Shown piece by piece: positions 1 through 11,800 of a stretch of DNA of 64,000 nucleotides (positions within the stretch are counted from its first letter, which is position 1; each line of letters begins with the position of its first letter). The DNA comes from Pseudomonas sp. Irchel 3E20 (GTDB lineage Bacteria > Pseudomonadota > Gammaproteobacteria > Pseudomonadales > Pseudomonadaceae). Location: the NCBI RefSeq assembly GCF_900187645.1, contig NZ_FYEE01000009.1, positions 1 through 64,000 of the forward strand, written 5' to 3'. The position numbers and the translations under genes were made by a program. A model generated the notes under the pieces. The model was not told the DNA's origin. It worked only from the letters and a program-made list of their open reading frames with translations, and made no database searches.

Positions 1-2742
1 GTCACCCAGGCCCTGGACTTGCCACTGCCGGTACTCATCAACGCCACCGGCACCGGCGCCAACGTCACCTATGCGCCACTGCAAGGCGTAAACGGGGCCA
101 AGGTGCGGGTGAGCTACCCGGACATGAGCACCAGCGACAGCATCCGCCTCGTCATGGCCGGCACACCCGGCGCGGGAAGCCCGACCATCGCCCCTAAACC
201 AGGCGAAACCGACAAGACCGTCGAGTTCGATATCCCCGCCAGCGCCATCGCCGCCAACATCGGCAATGCCAACCGTACCTTTACCCTCACGTACGAAGTG
301 ACCCGCAGTGGGGAGATAAAACCCTCTGAGATGGTGACCGTGACCGTAACACCGATTCCCACCGACGAACTGTTCAAAACTCTCATCCAAATCAACCAAG
401 CCAGCGGCAATATTCTCGAACTCTCGACCATCACAAAAGGGGCCACCGTGCGCATTGGTGTGTGGCCGTTCATCACCACGGCTTGCCCGGTGTGGCTGGA
501 ACTCAAAGGCACGAAGACCGATGGTACGGCCGCCAGCCTGACTCTATGGAATGGCGGGAGCGCGCAGACCAACCCCACTTGGATCAGCGCCGGCCATTAC
601 CAGGAGACACATTCTTCCCCGTTCTTCGCCAGCCTCAAGGATGGCTCCACCTTGGAGATTCACTTCAAGGCATCCTTGACGACAAACAACACGGTGACAG
701 AGGCGATTGTCTTCCCGGTCAAGACCTACACCGTAAAAGCGGCTCTGAGCTTACCGCGGCCGGTGCTGGTGCAAGCCACGGGGTCAGGCGCCAATGTCAC
801 CTACGCTGCGCTGTTGGGTACCAACGGCGCCAAGGTGCGTGTCACCTACCCCGACATGAACACCAGCGACAGCATCCGCCTCATCATGGTGGGTACATCC
901 GGCGCGGGAAGCCCGACCATCGCCCCTAAACCAGGCGAAACCGACAAGACCGTCGAATTCAATATCCCCGCCAGAGCCATTGCCGCCAACATCGGCAATG
1001 CCAACCGTACCTTTACCCTCAAGTACGAAGTGACCCGCAGTGGGGAGATAAAACCCTCTGAGATGGTGACCGTGACCGTAACACCGATTCCCGCCGACGA
1101 ACTGGTCAAAACTCTCATCCAAATCAACAACACCAACGGCAATATTCTCGATCTCTCGACCATCACAGGAGGGGCCACCGTGCGCATTGGCGTGTGGCCG
1201 TTTATCACCACCGGTTGCCCGGTGTGGCTGGAACTCAAAGGCACGAAGACCGATGGTACGGCCGCCAGCCTGACTCTATGGAATGGCGGGGGCGCGCAGA
1301 CCAACCCCAGCTGGATCAGCATCGGGTACTTCGATCAACCAGCAGCGTACTCACCGTTCTTCGCCAGCCTGAGGGACAACTCCACCCTGGAAATTCACCT
1401 CAAAGCATCCTTGACGACCAACAACACGGTCGGCCGGGCGATTGTCTTCCCAGTCAAGACCTACACCGTAAAGGCGGTCCTGGACCTGCCGCTGCCGGTA
1501 TTGCTGAACGCCACGGGGTCAGGCGCCAATGTCACCTATGCGCCGCTGCAAGGCGTAAGCGGGGCCAAGGTGCAGGTGACCTACCCCGACATGAACACCG
1601 GCGACAGCATCCGCCTCATCATGGTGGGTACATCCGGCGCAGGAAGCCCGACCATCGCCCCTAAACCGGGCGAAACCGACAAGACCGTCGAGTTCGATAT
1701 CCCCGCCAGCGCCATTGCCGCCAACATCGGCAATGCCAACCGTACCTTTACCCTCAAGTACGAAGTGACCCGCAGTGGGGGCATGAAACCCTCTGGGATG
1801 GTGACCGTGACCGTGACACCGATCCCCCAGACCAGCCTGCCAAGGCCGCTCATCAATAACCTTCCCCACAACGCAAATCTGGACCTGAGCACCTTCACCG
1901 GCAACGCCAAGGCGGCTGTCGCCAAATGGTCATTGAGCAATACCGGGCAACGGGTATGGATGAGCTGTACAAGCCCGGGTGCGTCTAACTTGGTGGTACT
2001 TAGCGCCTATTCCATCAGTGCGAGCGAGGCGAACAGTGGTGTGGCAAACAAAGATGTGCTGCGCACTTGGCTGCAGGGGTTGAACAATAACAGCCAGGTC
2101 ACCATAAGTTGCAAGGTGACGTTTGATGGCAGTACCAGTGAAGCACAGGCTGTGTTGTTTCAATCGACCAACTACACACTGACGGCAAGACCGGCGCTGA
2201 ACATTGATACTTCGACGGTCATTCGCAACCAGACCTTGTATCTGTGGAAAGATAAAACCCATGAAGTAAGGCCCAGCAATGGTGCCGACCAATTCCAGCG
2301 CCAGGCCACTGGAGGGTTACCACCCTACGTCTATACCTCGAGCAATACGGCTTGCGCTGTCGTGGATAACAACGGCGTCGTGGTCATACGCAACAACGGT
2401 TCAACCACCATTACCGTGCAGGACTCGGAACACAAGCAAGTGTACTACTCCGTCTCGGTTTCCAACGTCAGGTTCTTCCAAGATACGTTCTACGGAGGCA
2501 GCTATAAAACGTGCGCAAGCATGGCAAGTAACCGGGGCGGCCGGCTGCCCAATATGAATGAACTAAGGGCGATCTACGATACGTACAGAGGTAATTGGCC
2601 AGGGCAAGCCCACAGCTACTTCTGGTCAACGGACAAAGCCGGAGGCCTGTTACCGCAGTACTGGGGCAAACACTTTCGTGACGGTAACGAAGCATATACC
2701 ACAGAACACAACACCAGCTTTCTTTGCCTAGTGGTGTTCTAG
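1..2742 (+). CDS. Repetitive Ig-like surface protein (adhesin/invasin type), 5' end outside window
   Basis: The reading frame is open from base 1, and the first residues already belong to a repeat, so the true start lies upstream. Two domain types alternate. Type A (about 112 aa, containing TYPDMNTSDSIRL and PKPGETDKTVEF) occurs three times. Type B (about 130 aa, containing IRIGVWPFITT-like and LELKGTKTDGT segments) occurs twice almost unchanged and once strongly diverged. A Big_2-like segment (GGLPPYVYTSSNTACAVVD, then NNGSTTITVQDS) follows. The last ~90 residues (KTCASMASN..LPNMNELRAIYDTY..FWSTD..SFLCLVVF) resemble the lectin-like/DUF1566-type tip of intimin-like adhesins. No membrane anchor is visible here, as expected if an N-terminal beta-barrel lies upstream. 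It converges on the exoprotein gene. Cell-surface adhesion is inferred from architecture only. Confidence 0.8.
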   Translation, partial: VTQALDLPLPVLINATGTGANVTYAPLQGVNGAKVRVSYPDMSTSDSIRLVMAGTPGAGSPTIAPKPGETDKTVEFDIPASAIAANIGNANRTFTLTYEVTRSGEIKPSEMVTVTVTPIPTDELFKTLIQINQASGNILELSTITKGATVRIGVWPFITTACPVWLELKGTKTDGTAASLTLWNGGSAQTNPTWISAGHYQETHSSPFFASLKDGSTLEIHFKASLTTNNTVTEAIVFPVKTYTVKAALSLPRPVLVQATGSGANVTYAALLGTNGAKVRVTYPDMNTSDSIRLIMVGTSGAGSPTIAPKPGETDKTVEFNIPARAIAANIGNANRTFTLKYEVTRSGEIKPSEMVTVTVTPIPADELVKTLIQINNTNGNILDLSTITGGATVRIGVWPFITTGCPVWLELKGTKTDGTAASLTLWNGGGAQTNPSWISIGYFDQPAAYSPFFASLRDNSTLEIHLKASLTTNNTVGRAIVFPVKTYTVKAVLDLPLPVLLNATGSGANVTYAPLQGVSGAKVQVTYPDMNTGDSIRLIMVGTSGAGSPTIAPKPGETDKTVEFDIPASAIAANIGNANRTFTLKYEVTRSGGMKPSGMVTVTVTPIPQTSLPRPLINNLPHNANLDLSTFTGNAKAAVAKWSLSNTGQRVWMSCTSPGASNLVVLSAYSISASEANSGVANKDVLRTWLQGLNNNSQVTISCKVTFDGSTSEAQAVLFQSTNYTLTARPALNIDTSTVIRNQTLYLWKDKTHEVRPSNGADQFQRQATGGLPPYVYTSSNTACAVVDNNGVVVIRNNGSTTITVQDSEHKQVYYSVSVSNVRFFQDTFYGGSYKTCASMASNRGGRLPNMNELRAIYDTYRGNWPGQAHSYFWSTDKAGGLLPQYWGKHFRDGNEAYTTEHNTSFLCLVVF
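22..753 (+). repeat. Tandem repeat unit 1 of the Ig-like adhesin gene (A+B domains)
   Basis: This 732-base unit begins at the codons for PLPVLINATG. It is repeated in phase at 754-1488 (735 bases). The A half recurs at 1489 to about 1830. Long stretches are identical at DNA level, for example around the codons for SPTIAPKPGETDKTVEF and NIGNANRTFTL, indicating recent duplication or gene conversion. Confidence 0.9.
754..1488 (+). repeat. Tandem repeat unit 2 of the Ig-like adhesin gene
   Basis: In-frame second copy of the unit at 22-753. It differs mainly around the end of the B domain (ISIGYFDQPAAYSPFFASL against ISAGHYQETHSSPFFASL), where a one-codon length change makes it 735 bases. Confidence 0.9.
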
Positions 2743-2756
2743 GCCATGTAAAAGCA

Positions 2757-2792
2757 CCGGAATGGATTTAGCCCTTCATAAATCCATTCCGG
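2757..2792. terminator. Perfect 14-bp inverted repeat after the adhesin gene
   Basis: CCGGAATGGATTTA and its exact reverse complement flank an 8-base loop, starting 15 bases after the adhesin stop codon. There is no T-tract, so it is either a weak bidirectional terminator or an mRNA 3'-end stabiliser between two convergent genes. Confidence 0.6.
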
Positions 2793-2827
2793 CCACCGCT
2801 CGCGCTACAGCATCCGCCGCAACCCCA

Positions 2828-2859
2828 CCTGTAGAGGCGGGAAAGCTCGCTTCTACAGG
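2828..2859 (-). terminator. REP-like hairpin overlapping the exoprotein stop codon
   Basis: The arms CCTGTAGAGGCG and CGCTTCTACAGG pair with one G-U wobble. The stop codon of the giant exoprotein gene (2853-2855) lies inside the stem. It has the shape of a Pseudomonas REP element and probably protects or ends the 12.7-kb transcript. Confidence 0.55.
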
Positions 2860-5800
2860 GTCAGGTTGCCTCGTTCCTCCTCAGTCAATTGCAACTGCGC
2901 CTGGTCGCTCAAGGGGCCTGCGCCAAGCACTTGCACCGGGCTTTGCCGGTTGTAGGCCGGGGCACGGCTGGCGCCTTCACGGGGGGCGGCCAAGGGTTCC
3001 TGGCCGTAGCCCAGCACCTTGACGGTCACCACCGAGGGCAGGTTCTGCCGCGCCGCGGCCTTTTGCTGGCGTGCCACGTCTTCGGCGGCCTGGGTGGCCG
3101 AGGTGGCGGCGGAACTGGCCGAGGTGATGGCCCCGGTGTTCACGGCCGCCACCACCGGCATGCCGGAAGCCTTGCCCTGCACTTGGATGTTCGCCGCGTT
3201 GACCACTTGCAGGGCATAGAGGTTGATGTTGCCCGACACCCGGATCCCCGCCTCGCCCGCATCGATGGTGCCCAGGGGTGCCAGCAGGTCGATGTCCCCC
3301 GCCGGTACTTCGGCAATCGGGGCCAGGGTGGCGATGCCCGCGCCGGAACTGGGCACGCTCGGCGCCAGGGCGACGTTGCCCCATTGGTCGTAGACCCGCT
3401 TGGGCGGCGTGTAGACCACCGTGGTTTTCGAGCCACGCCCGGCGTTGATGTCGCCCTGGTCCGACCAGCCGAAGATATCGCCGCCGAAGGTGGTCATGAT
3501 GCGGCTCTGGCCCAGCAGGATGCTGCCCTGGGCATACAGCCCGATATTGCCGGCGCCCTGGGTGATGACCCCCGAGGTGGACGGTGGCGCCTCCCCTTCG
3601 ACACCGAACACCTGCTGCCCGCCCGGGGTGAGCAGGTGGATGTCGCCGCCGAACAGGGTGTGGATCCCGGCGCCGCCATACAGGGTGATGTCGCCGTCGT
3701 AGACAATCGGGTTGCCCGCCACGTCGGTCTTGGGCAACAGGCTGGCGATAGCGTTGCGGCTGCGCAGGAAGCTGCCAAAACGCGGCCCGTCCACGTCGTT
3801 GTACTCGCGCCCACCGGCCCGCAGTTCGGCGAAGTACACATCACGGGCAAACACCCGCTGCTGCTCCGGCGCCAGGCTGGCGAAGTAGGTCGGGGCCTCC
3901 TGCGCTGTGCCGGCGTAGGCAAAGCGCGCCTGCAGCCAGGCCAGCAGTTCGGCCTCGTAAGTCTTGGCCACTTTGCCCGGTTGGCTGGCCAGGGCCTGGT
4001 CGCTGTGGGCGCGGCTGGCCGGGTCCAGGTAAGGCCGCACGAACTTGAGGTAATCCAGCCCCCCGGCGCCGACACCGGCCTCCATCACAATGCTCGCCCC
4101 CTGCCGCGTATCCCCCGGCACCACCGCCCCCAGGCTGGTCACCGAGGCGCGGTCTTCCATCAGGATATTGCGTCCGGCCTGGAGTTCCAGGGTGCCAGGG
4201 CCGGCGATGTTGAAGCTGCTGTAGCGGATGTCACGCCCCGCCGAAACCACCGAGATATCGCTGGCGTTGCCATGCACGAAGAGGTTGCCACTGCTGGTAC
4301 CCGAACCCGAGATATTGCTCGTGGTAGCAGCGATTTTCGTTGGCATCTGGGTCGGCATATTAAGCGCCGTACCCGAGCCGACGATGTCGCGCCCGGCCTT
4401 CATCCACACCGGGCCGGCACCCTCATAGCGGGTCTGGCCAATGCGGTCGCCGATGGTGAAGTTCAGTAGTTCACCGCTGCGCAGGCCGACGATGTCACCC
4501 GTGGCGGCGTAGAACCGCGCCGGTGTAGCCGAGAACGCGGCCCGCGCGCTGGCGGTGTTGGCACCGAAGGCGAACAGGGAGAACTCGATCTTGTTGGCGG
4601 GCACTGATTCGCGGCTCAGGTTATTGACCACCTGCTCAAGGCCATTCCAGCCGACAAAGGCCGGGGCAAACGGCGTTGGCAGGGTATCCAGGCTGGCACC
4701 CGACTGGCTGACGGCATAACCGCCGGCATAGATCGAGTTACCCGCCAGCAAAGCCAGGCGCCCGCTGTTGGACGGTGCCAGCAACAGGGAATAGGCAGAG
4801 TTGTTAAAGGCACCGTTGGCGCCCAGGGCCGAAGTCCCAAGGAAGATGCTGCCACTGGCGGCTACCGCACTCAATTTCGAGGGAAACAGGAAGCGCCCGT
4901 CCGTGGTGGAGTGGTTTTTGCTACCCTCAGGTGTCAACGTAGAGCCACGTACTACGGCACCGCTCTGCACGCTGGGGGTCATGCTGCCGCCGGCCGAGAA
5001 CAGGTTGATGGCGGTGTGTTCGGTCCACAGGGAGAACCAGCTCTGCCCCTCGCCATACGCCTGGCCGTTGTAGCGGTAGGCCGAGGCATGTTCGGTCTTG
5101 ATCCGCCCCGGATCGCCGGCCCCCGCCAGCACCAGGTCGCCACGGGTGGAGAGGTTCGCCGTGGCGTCCCCCAGCATCAGGGTCACACCGCCGGTGGCGG
5201 CGCCCCGGGTCGCGGTGTACGGCGAATAGGCGCGGCTCTCTTTGTCGTCATGCTGCCCCTCAAAACGGCCATAACTGAGGGCGATACCACCCAGGCTGCC
5301 CGCTTGCAGGTTGAGGGCGCCGCGCAGGTTGCTCAGCACACCGTTGAGGCTCAGGAGCTGTTGTGTGTAATCGCCAGGAGCGCCGGATACGTCGGTCCCT
5401 GGCAAGGCCGCACGGGCCTTGAGGTCCGGGTTGAGGTCGCCGCCCATGCGCACGTCCAGGTCACCGCCGCCGGTGAGCAGCAGCTCGCCGCCCGGGGTCA
5501 CGCGCCCGGTGCTGCCCACCGCCAGCGCCAAACCGGCGCTGCGCGGTGCTTTCAAGCCGCGGCTGTCACCGCGACGAGCAAGCATGCCCGCATCGCTGCC
5601 CAGGTCCAGGGTCAGGTTGCCGCCGCCCAGGGTGCCGACACCAGTGAAGCCCACCAGCCGCGGCATTGCCTCGATCTCGCTTCTTTCAAGGAGTGGGTAG
5701 GCCGTGTTGCCGCCGCCGGATCCCTTGATATAGGTGCCAAAGTTGATCCACCAACTGGTGGGGGTTTCGTCCACGCCCTGGGTGTGCCCGCTGCCCTGGC

Positions 5801-8800
5801 GCCATAGCCAGTTGCCCAGGTTGGCACTGTCCAGTTGGGTGCGCCCATCGCCGATATACGGCACCACGCCGGTGTTCGGGCTGAGGATGTCGCCACTGAG
5901 GCTGCCACCGGCCCGCAGCAGCACGTTACCGCCCTGGTCGGGGTACCAGGCCGCATACAGGCTGTTGGGGTTTTCATTGACCAGGCCTTCATAGGCCTTG
6001 CCCGCACTGCCCAGGAGGGTGCCGTCGCTGGCGTTGCTGCGCGGGCGGTCGAAGGCCGGCGCCGCGCTGCCGGCGCGCGAGGCACTGGACACCCCGGCCG
6101 TGTAGATGCCGTACAGCGATTGCATCGCCACGTTGCCGGCCGCCACCAGGTCGAGGTCGCCGGTGCCGGTGCGCAGCACACTGAAATGCTGGGTAATCGG
6201 GTTGACCCGTTTGAGCGCACCGATAATCACCTGCTCAGGCACTTCAGGGGTGGGCAGGCCGACCACCACGCAGTCGCCCTGCTCCAGGCACATGTCCTCG
6301 TCTGGGCCGGAGACCGCCGGGGTGCCGGGCGTGTAGCCGAACTGCGCTCCCGAATCGCCCCACACATAGGTCGTCGTAACGCAGGCGCCCGGCATGTCCG
6401 TGCACACGCCCTCGTCGTCCTCGGACACCGGGGTGCCGGATACATAACCGAACTCGGCCCCCAGGTCCGTCCAATACAGGGCACCGCCCGGCTTGGCCGG
6501 TTTACCCGGGATGATGGTTTTCTCGTACACCTCGTACAGGCCGTAGTGGGTATCGGCCAGGGTCAGGTCGCCGGCATAGGTGGGTTTGATCGCCCGGCTA
6601 TCGGCGGCCGTGGTGTCGGCGCCCGACACCAGGCGCAGCGACCAGGATTGCGAGCCTTCGGCCAGCATCGTCGCCACCGCCCAGTTGCTGCGGGTGCTGG
6701 CGCCGGTGACGCTGCGCAGCGGCACCGACAGCACGCCGGCTGGCAGTTTGATATCCGTCAGGGACGGGATCAACGCGCCCACCTTGAGCGCCAGGCTACC
6801 GGCCAGCCGCACGCCGTCCGGCTCATCGTTGCTGAACTGGGCCCGGCCCGGCAGTGGCACACCGGCCGGCCAGGTCATCGGCCCCAGGCTGGCGGGGCCG
6901 GGCAACAGGGTGCCGGCATCGAGCAAGGTGCCCGTGGCCAGCACCAGCGGTTGCTGCAACAGGGTGCCGGCGGCGTACAGCACCTGGCCGTTGCTGTCGC
7001 GCACGGCGGCGCTGAGCACGGTGTTGGCCGGCAGGGTCAGCGGCGCTTGCAAGCTGCCCTGCACCGCCAGCACGGTGCCGGAGGCCAGGGTGGTGGCCTT
7101 GAAGGGCAACGCATAGTTGAGGGTCTTGCCGGCCGGGAACAGGCTGCCGTCCTCCAACACCACCCCAGGGCCGGGCACGATAACGTCGGCGCCGAAGCCC
7201 TGCATACCCGGGGTGAGTACCCAGCCCTTGTCGTCCGGGGTGGCCGGCGGCGGCGCGAAGCCGTCGTTGATGCTGCCGTAGATATCCAGGTTGCCACCAG
7301 CACGGATCACCAGGCTGCCCGGTTCGCCTGAACCGTAAACCGAGGTCTGTTGGGTATGGGGGTTGACGCTGGCGTAGCGGTAGCCGGAGAGGTCGAGGTC
7401 GCCACTGACCACCAGGTCGCCTTCGGTGAGGATCTGCACTCCGGGGCGCAGGTGGAAGGCCTCGCGGTATGCCGCGTTGTTGAGGCCCGCGAGCTGGCCG
7501 TGCATCAGCCCGTTGTTGGCCAGTGCGTGGTCGATGAACTGTTGGCTGCTCAGGTGCTTGGCATTGAGGTACGCCTGGTCGATCATCTGATACGGCCGCC
7601 CGCTGGCCGCCGGCACCGGGCCGACCGGGGCGTCGGTGTAGCGCGCCACGGCGTTGAGGCCAATGGAACGCGCACCGAAAATGCCCAAGCGGCCGCTGGC
7701 GTCGATGGCGATGTCGCCCTGGGTCGGGTCGCCCGCATTCAGCCGCGGGGCGTTGAGTTCCAGGGTGCCACGGGCCTGGCCGTCGTGTTGGCCGGGGCCG
7801 CTGCCCACGGCCGCCGCAGTGCCGTGGCGCAGGTCGATGCGTGCGCCATCGGCCAGGGTCAGGGTGCCCAGGCCACTGTTGAGTTCAACGATGGCGCGGT
7901 TCGGCGAGTCGATGATCTTGCCGTAGCTATCGACCCGCAACTGCGTGCCATGGGCGTCGAGCAAGGCACTGCCGGCGAGGGTCAGGCCATGCTGGCCGGC
8001 CAGGCGAATGCTGCCGACCCGCTCGCCGCTGGCGTCGAGGGTGCCCAGCACCGTGAGGCTGCCGTTGTCCACCGAGACGTTGATCTGGCTGGCCTTGAGT
8101 TCGTTGCCGATCACCAGGTTGCCCTGTTTGAGGGTAAAGCTGCGCGCACCAAATACCTGGCCGTCGTTCAGGCGCTGGTTCAAGGCCACAAAATCGCCCA
8201 GGTATTGGCCGCGGATATCCACCCCCCCGGCCTTGTACGGCACCAGGGTGCCACCGGCGTCGTAATAGCCGCTGCTGCCCGCGAGAATGCGGCCCTGCAG
8301 ATCGATCACACCGGCGCCCGCCTCGACCGCCACGGCCTTGAGCAGGCCACCCTGGTTGTTGTGCGCCGACAGGTCGATCACCGCACCCGCCCCCTGGCGG
8401 ATATTGCCGTGGCGGCTCTGCAGGGTGACGTCGCCGCCCCAGCTATATTGTTTCTCGTCCAGCAGGCCCACGGTACGCCCGGCCAGGTCCAGCCGTGCGG
8501 CGTCGCCCAGGTGGATGTCCTGTTCAGCGCTGAGGGTCAACTTGCCGCTGGGCAGAACCACGGCAGTGTCCAGCCCGATGCTGCGGGCCGCCAGCAGCAG
8601 TTCGCCGCCCAAGGCCTGCACCGCCACGCCATTGGCCGCGCCGTTGCCATTGACGCGCAGGTCGCCGCCCACGGTGATGCGGTTCACCGAACCCGCTTCG
8701 CCGGTCAACAGCGGTGTGCTGATGGTCAGGTTGCCGCCGCTGTGGGCGTAGCCCTTGCCCGCTTCATAGGCGCCACGGGCCTGGTACACCGCCAGGCTGC

Positions 8801-11800
8801 CCTTGTGGTTGGCGGTGATGCGCTCGCTGGCCGTGAGGTTGACGTTGGCAAAACCCAGGGTGCTGCGCCCGTAATCCCCCAGGCTGTCGGCCTGGGTGTC
8901 GGGGCCGTGGCCGAACTCGATGCGCCGCGCCTGGACCTGCAGGGTGCCGCTGCCGGTTCCGGCCCCCTGGGCGATCACCGGCGCAGCCGCGTTCGGTGCC
9001 CCGCTCCAGATCAGGTTGCCGGTCTGGATCAGCGCCACGTCGTCAGCATTGCCCGCGCCGTAGATCGCCGGGGTGCTGAGGACCAGTTTGTCCAGCAGCG
9101 ACTTGCCGTTGCTGTCCAGGGTACTCAGGGTGCTGCTGCCAAAGAAGTTCAGCGATTGCCCGGCGGTCAGCCCCAGGCTTTCCAGAGCCGGCGCGCCGCG
9201 TGAGGTGTCGCCGCGCAGCAGGCGTTCCATCACCTGCTGGTCCAGGGTCAGGCCCAGGGGCAAGGTGTTGCGCTCGGCCGCAGCGGCCAGGGCCTGCGGG
9301 GTGCCGACGTTGATGGCGCCCACCGCCAGCGCCAAGTGGCGGGTGCCGTAGCGCACCGCATCGTCGAGGGTGAAGGTGTGGTTAGTGGCAAAGGCGATCG
9401 TGCCTTCGGAGTACAGCCGCGTTTCATTGCCGCAGGCCGCCAGCGCACACTGGCCGACGAGGATACTGCCCGGCGCGCGGTCGCTGGTGGCCAGCGGGGC
9501 CAACATCTGCAAGCGACCATTGGAGACAGCCACCACCGTGTTGACGCCCGGTTGGTAGATGAAACCGTCGCCGGAGTCGTAGGCAGCCTTGCCACGCCCC
9601 AGGGTATTGATCGACGCACCCTGCTCGATGTGGATGCCGCCGTTCTCCATCCCAAGCGGCGCGTTGGCGATCAGGAACACCTCCGGTGCCACCAGGGTCG
9701 CGCCTTCACGCAGGGCCACCGACCACGCTCTTTGCGCCCGGTCAAAGTCGACGAAGTTGCCGCCCTGGCCATACGTCACCGTGGTCGCGCCGCCCAGGGT
9801 CAGGCGGGCCGCGCCCAGGGCATTGAGGGTGTCGGCGTACAACGAAACCGTTTGCGGGTTGCTGCTGACGGGCGCGCCGCTGGCGAGGATCTCTAACCCC
9901 TGACTGGCGGTGACGGCAACGGTGGCGCCAAAACCGCCCTCGGCAGGTTTGAAGCGCGCCTCGCCCGCGAAGTTCAGGGCGTTTTGCGCCTGCACGCCCC
10001 GCGACAGCTCCAGGCGCAGGTTCTTGGCATCGGCCTCAAGCGCGGCACGGGGCACGCCGACCCGCACCTGGTCGGCGCGCACGAAGTCGGCATAGGAGGT
10101 TTCGTTGTACTGGGAATAGCGGCGCAACACAGCCGCCGGGGTGACGATCACCTGGCTGGCCTGGCTGTCGCGGATGCCGGTATGGGCAATCGACAGTTGC
10201 CCAGCCGTGGCCCAGGAACCATTGCGCAGGGCCACCGCACCCGGTACCGCGCCGGCGCTCAAGGCCTGGGCCAAGCCATTGACCTCCACCCGGAAGGCCC
10301 CCGGCAGCAAGGCATAGGTGGACGGCAACAGGGTGTAGGTGCCCGCCGGCAGGCCCGGCACGCCGCTGCCGATGCTGATCTGCTGGCCCGCCAGCGGCTG
10401 GCTCGCGCCACGCTCGCCATCGCTGGGCGCCACGTTGGCCTGCACCCCGGGGACGATAGCGTACACCGGGTTGGTGGCCAGCCCCGGCAGGGTGAAATGG
10501 CCGTCGGCGCTGATCTGCACCAGGGGGTTGTAGCGCGCATCGGTAGAGCCACCCCGCCCGGAAACAAAAGCCGCACCGAGCAAAGCGCCGCCGCCGGACA
10601 GGTCCAGGACCGCCCCCTGCTGCACGTCCAGGGTTTGCCCCAGCAACCGGGTTCCTACCTTCAGGTTGCCGGCGATGTCGGTGCCGCCCACGCCGAGCAA
10701 TTGCACCTGCTCGCCGTTGTAGCGCCAGGTCACGCCGTCCAGCGTGCCGCCATAGGGCAGGGTCAGGCCGCCGGCGCTGACCGAGGTCAGGCTGCCGGGC
10801 AGTAGGTTGACCGAACGCGTCGCCCGCTGCACGCCTGAATCAAAGCCCAGGGTCAGGTTGCCCATGGGCGCGCGCAGCACCCCTCCCTGCTCGATATGGG
10901 CCGCCGCCAGCGACAGGCTGCCGAACACCGAATAGGGTTGCGCCGGGTCAAGGGGGCTGACACGGCCAATGCTCAGGGTGCGCTGCACATCGAAATCGAC
11001 GTTGGGCCCCAGATAGCCTGCCCGCACCCGCGCAGATGCGCCGGTGGCCGGATAGATTTGCGCGGCGGCCAGGTGCAGGTCGCCCGGGGTGGTCAGTTCA
11101 GTGAGGGCCGTTTTGCTGGTGCCGGCCAAAAAGCGCAAATCGCCCTGGCTGACCCACTGCGTCTGAGCGAAGCCACGGCGGTCGAACACACCCGCCACGT
11201 GCTCATGCTGGCCGGCGTGGCCACCGAGGGTGACTCTATCGCGCACCTCCAGCAGCGTAGCAGCCGCCACCGACAGGTTGCCCGCCGCGGCCTGCTGGGA
11301 AACCGTGTCCTGGACCGTGGGGCGAATCTCGTTCGCCGGCCCCCCTCCAACATTGCCGACACCCGCCAGACGCACGTGTGGCGCCGCTAGGCTGACACGG
11401 GCCTGGCCCGCCGCGTTCTCACCCAGGGCCAGCACGTTGGCATACAAGCTCAGGCTCTGGCCCAGGCGCAGGGACATATCGCCGTCGAAGCTGATAGCGC
11501 CATTGCTCAGCAGGTTGAGGTTATCGAAACCACCCTGCTCGACCTGGGCCACCGTCAACCGCCCTTGGCCGTACACCAGGGTATCGGCCACCTGCGCCGC
11601 CGTCGCGCCGGCCAAGGCCGGGGCCTGGGTCGTGCTCAGCAGCAGTTCCCGGGCCTGGCGCACCCGTTGCGCGGCATCGGGCAGATAGAGGGGCGTTTCC
11701 AGGGCCATGCTCAAGGTGCCGCCCGCCGCACCACTGCCACCGGCACTGGCCTTCAAATCCCCCGCCAGGTACAGGCCATTGCTGGAGGCCAGGGAGATGC

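Noticed and set aside
22-1830. CRISPR-like or satellite repeat
   Set aside because: The repeats are in frame, 732-735 bases long and encode Ig-like domains; there are no short direct repeats with spacers.
2853-3400. Contact-dependent inhibition toxin at the C-terminus of the TpsA, with an immunity gene
   Set aside because: The C-terminus ends in the DUF3739-type tail with no VENN or toxin-like domain, and no small gene lies downstream on the same strand.
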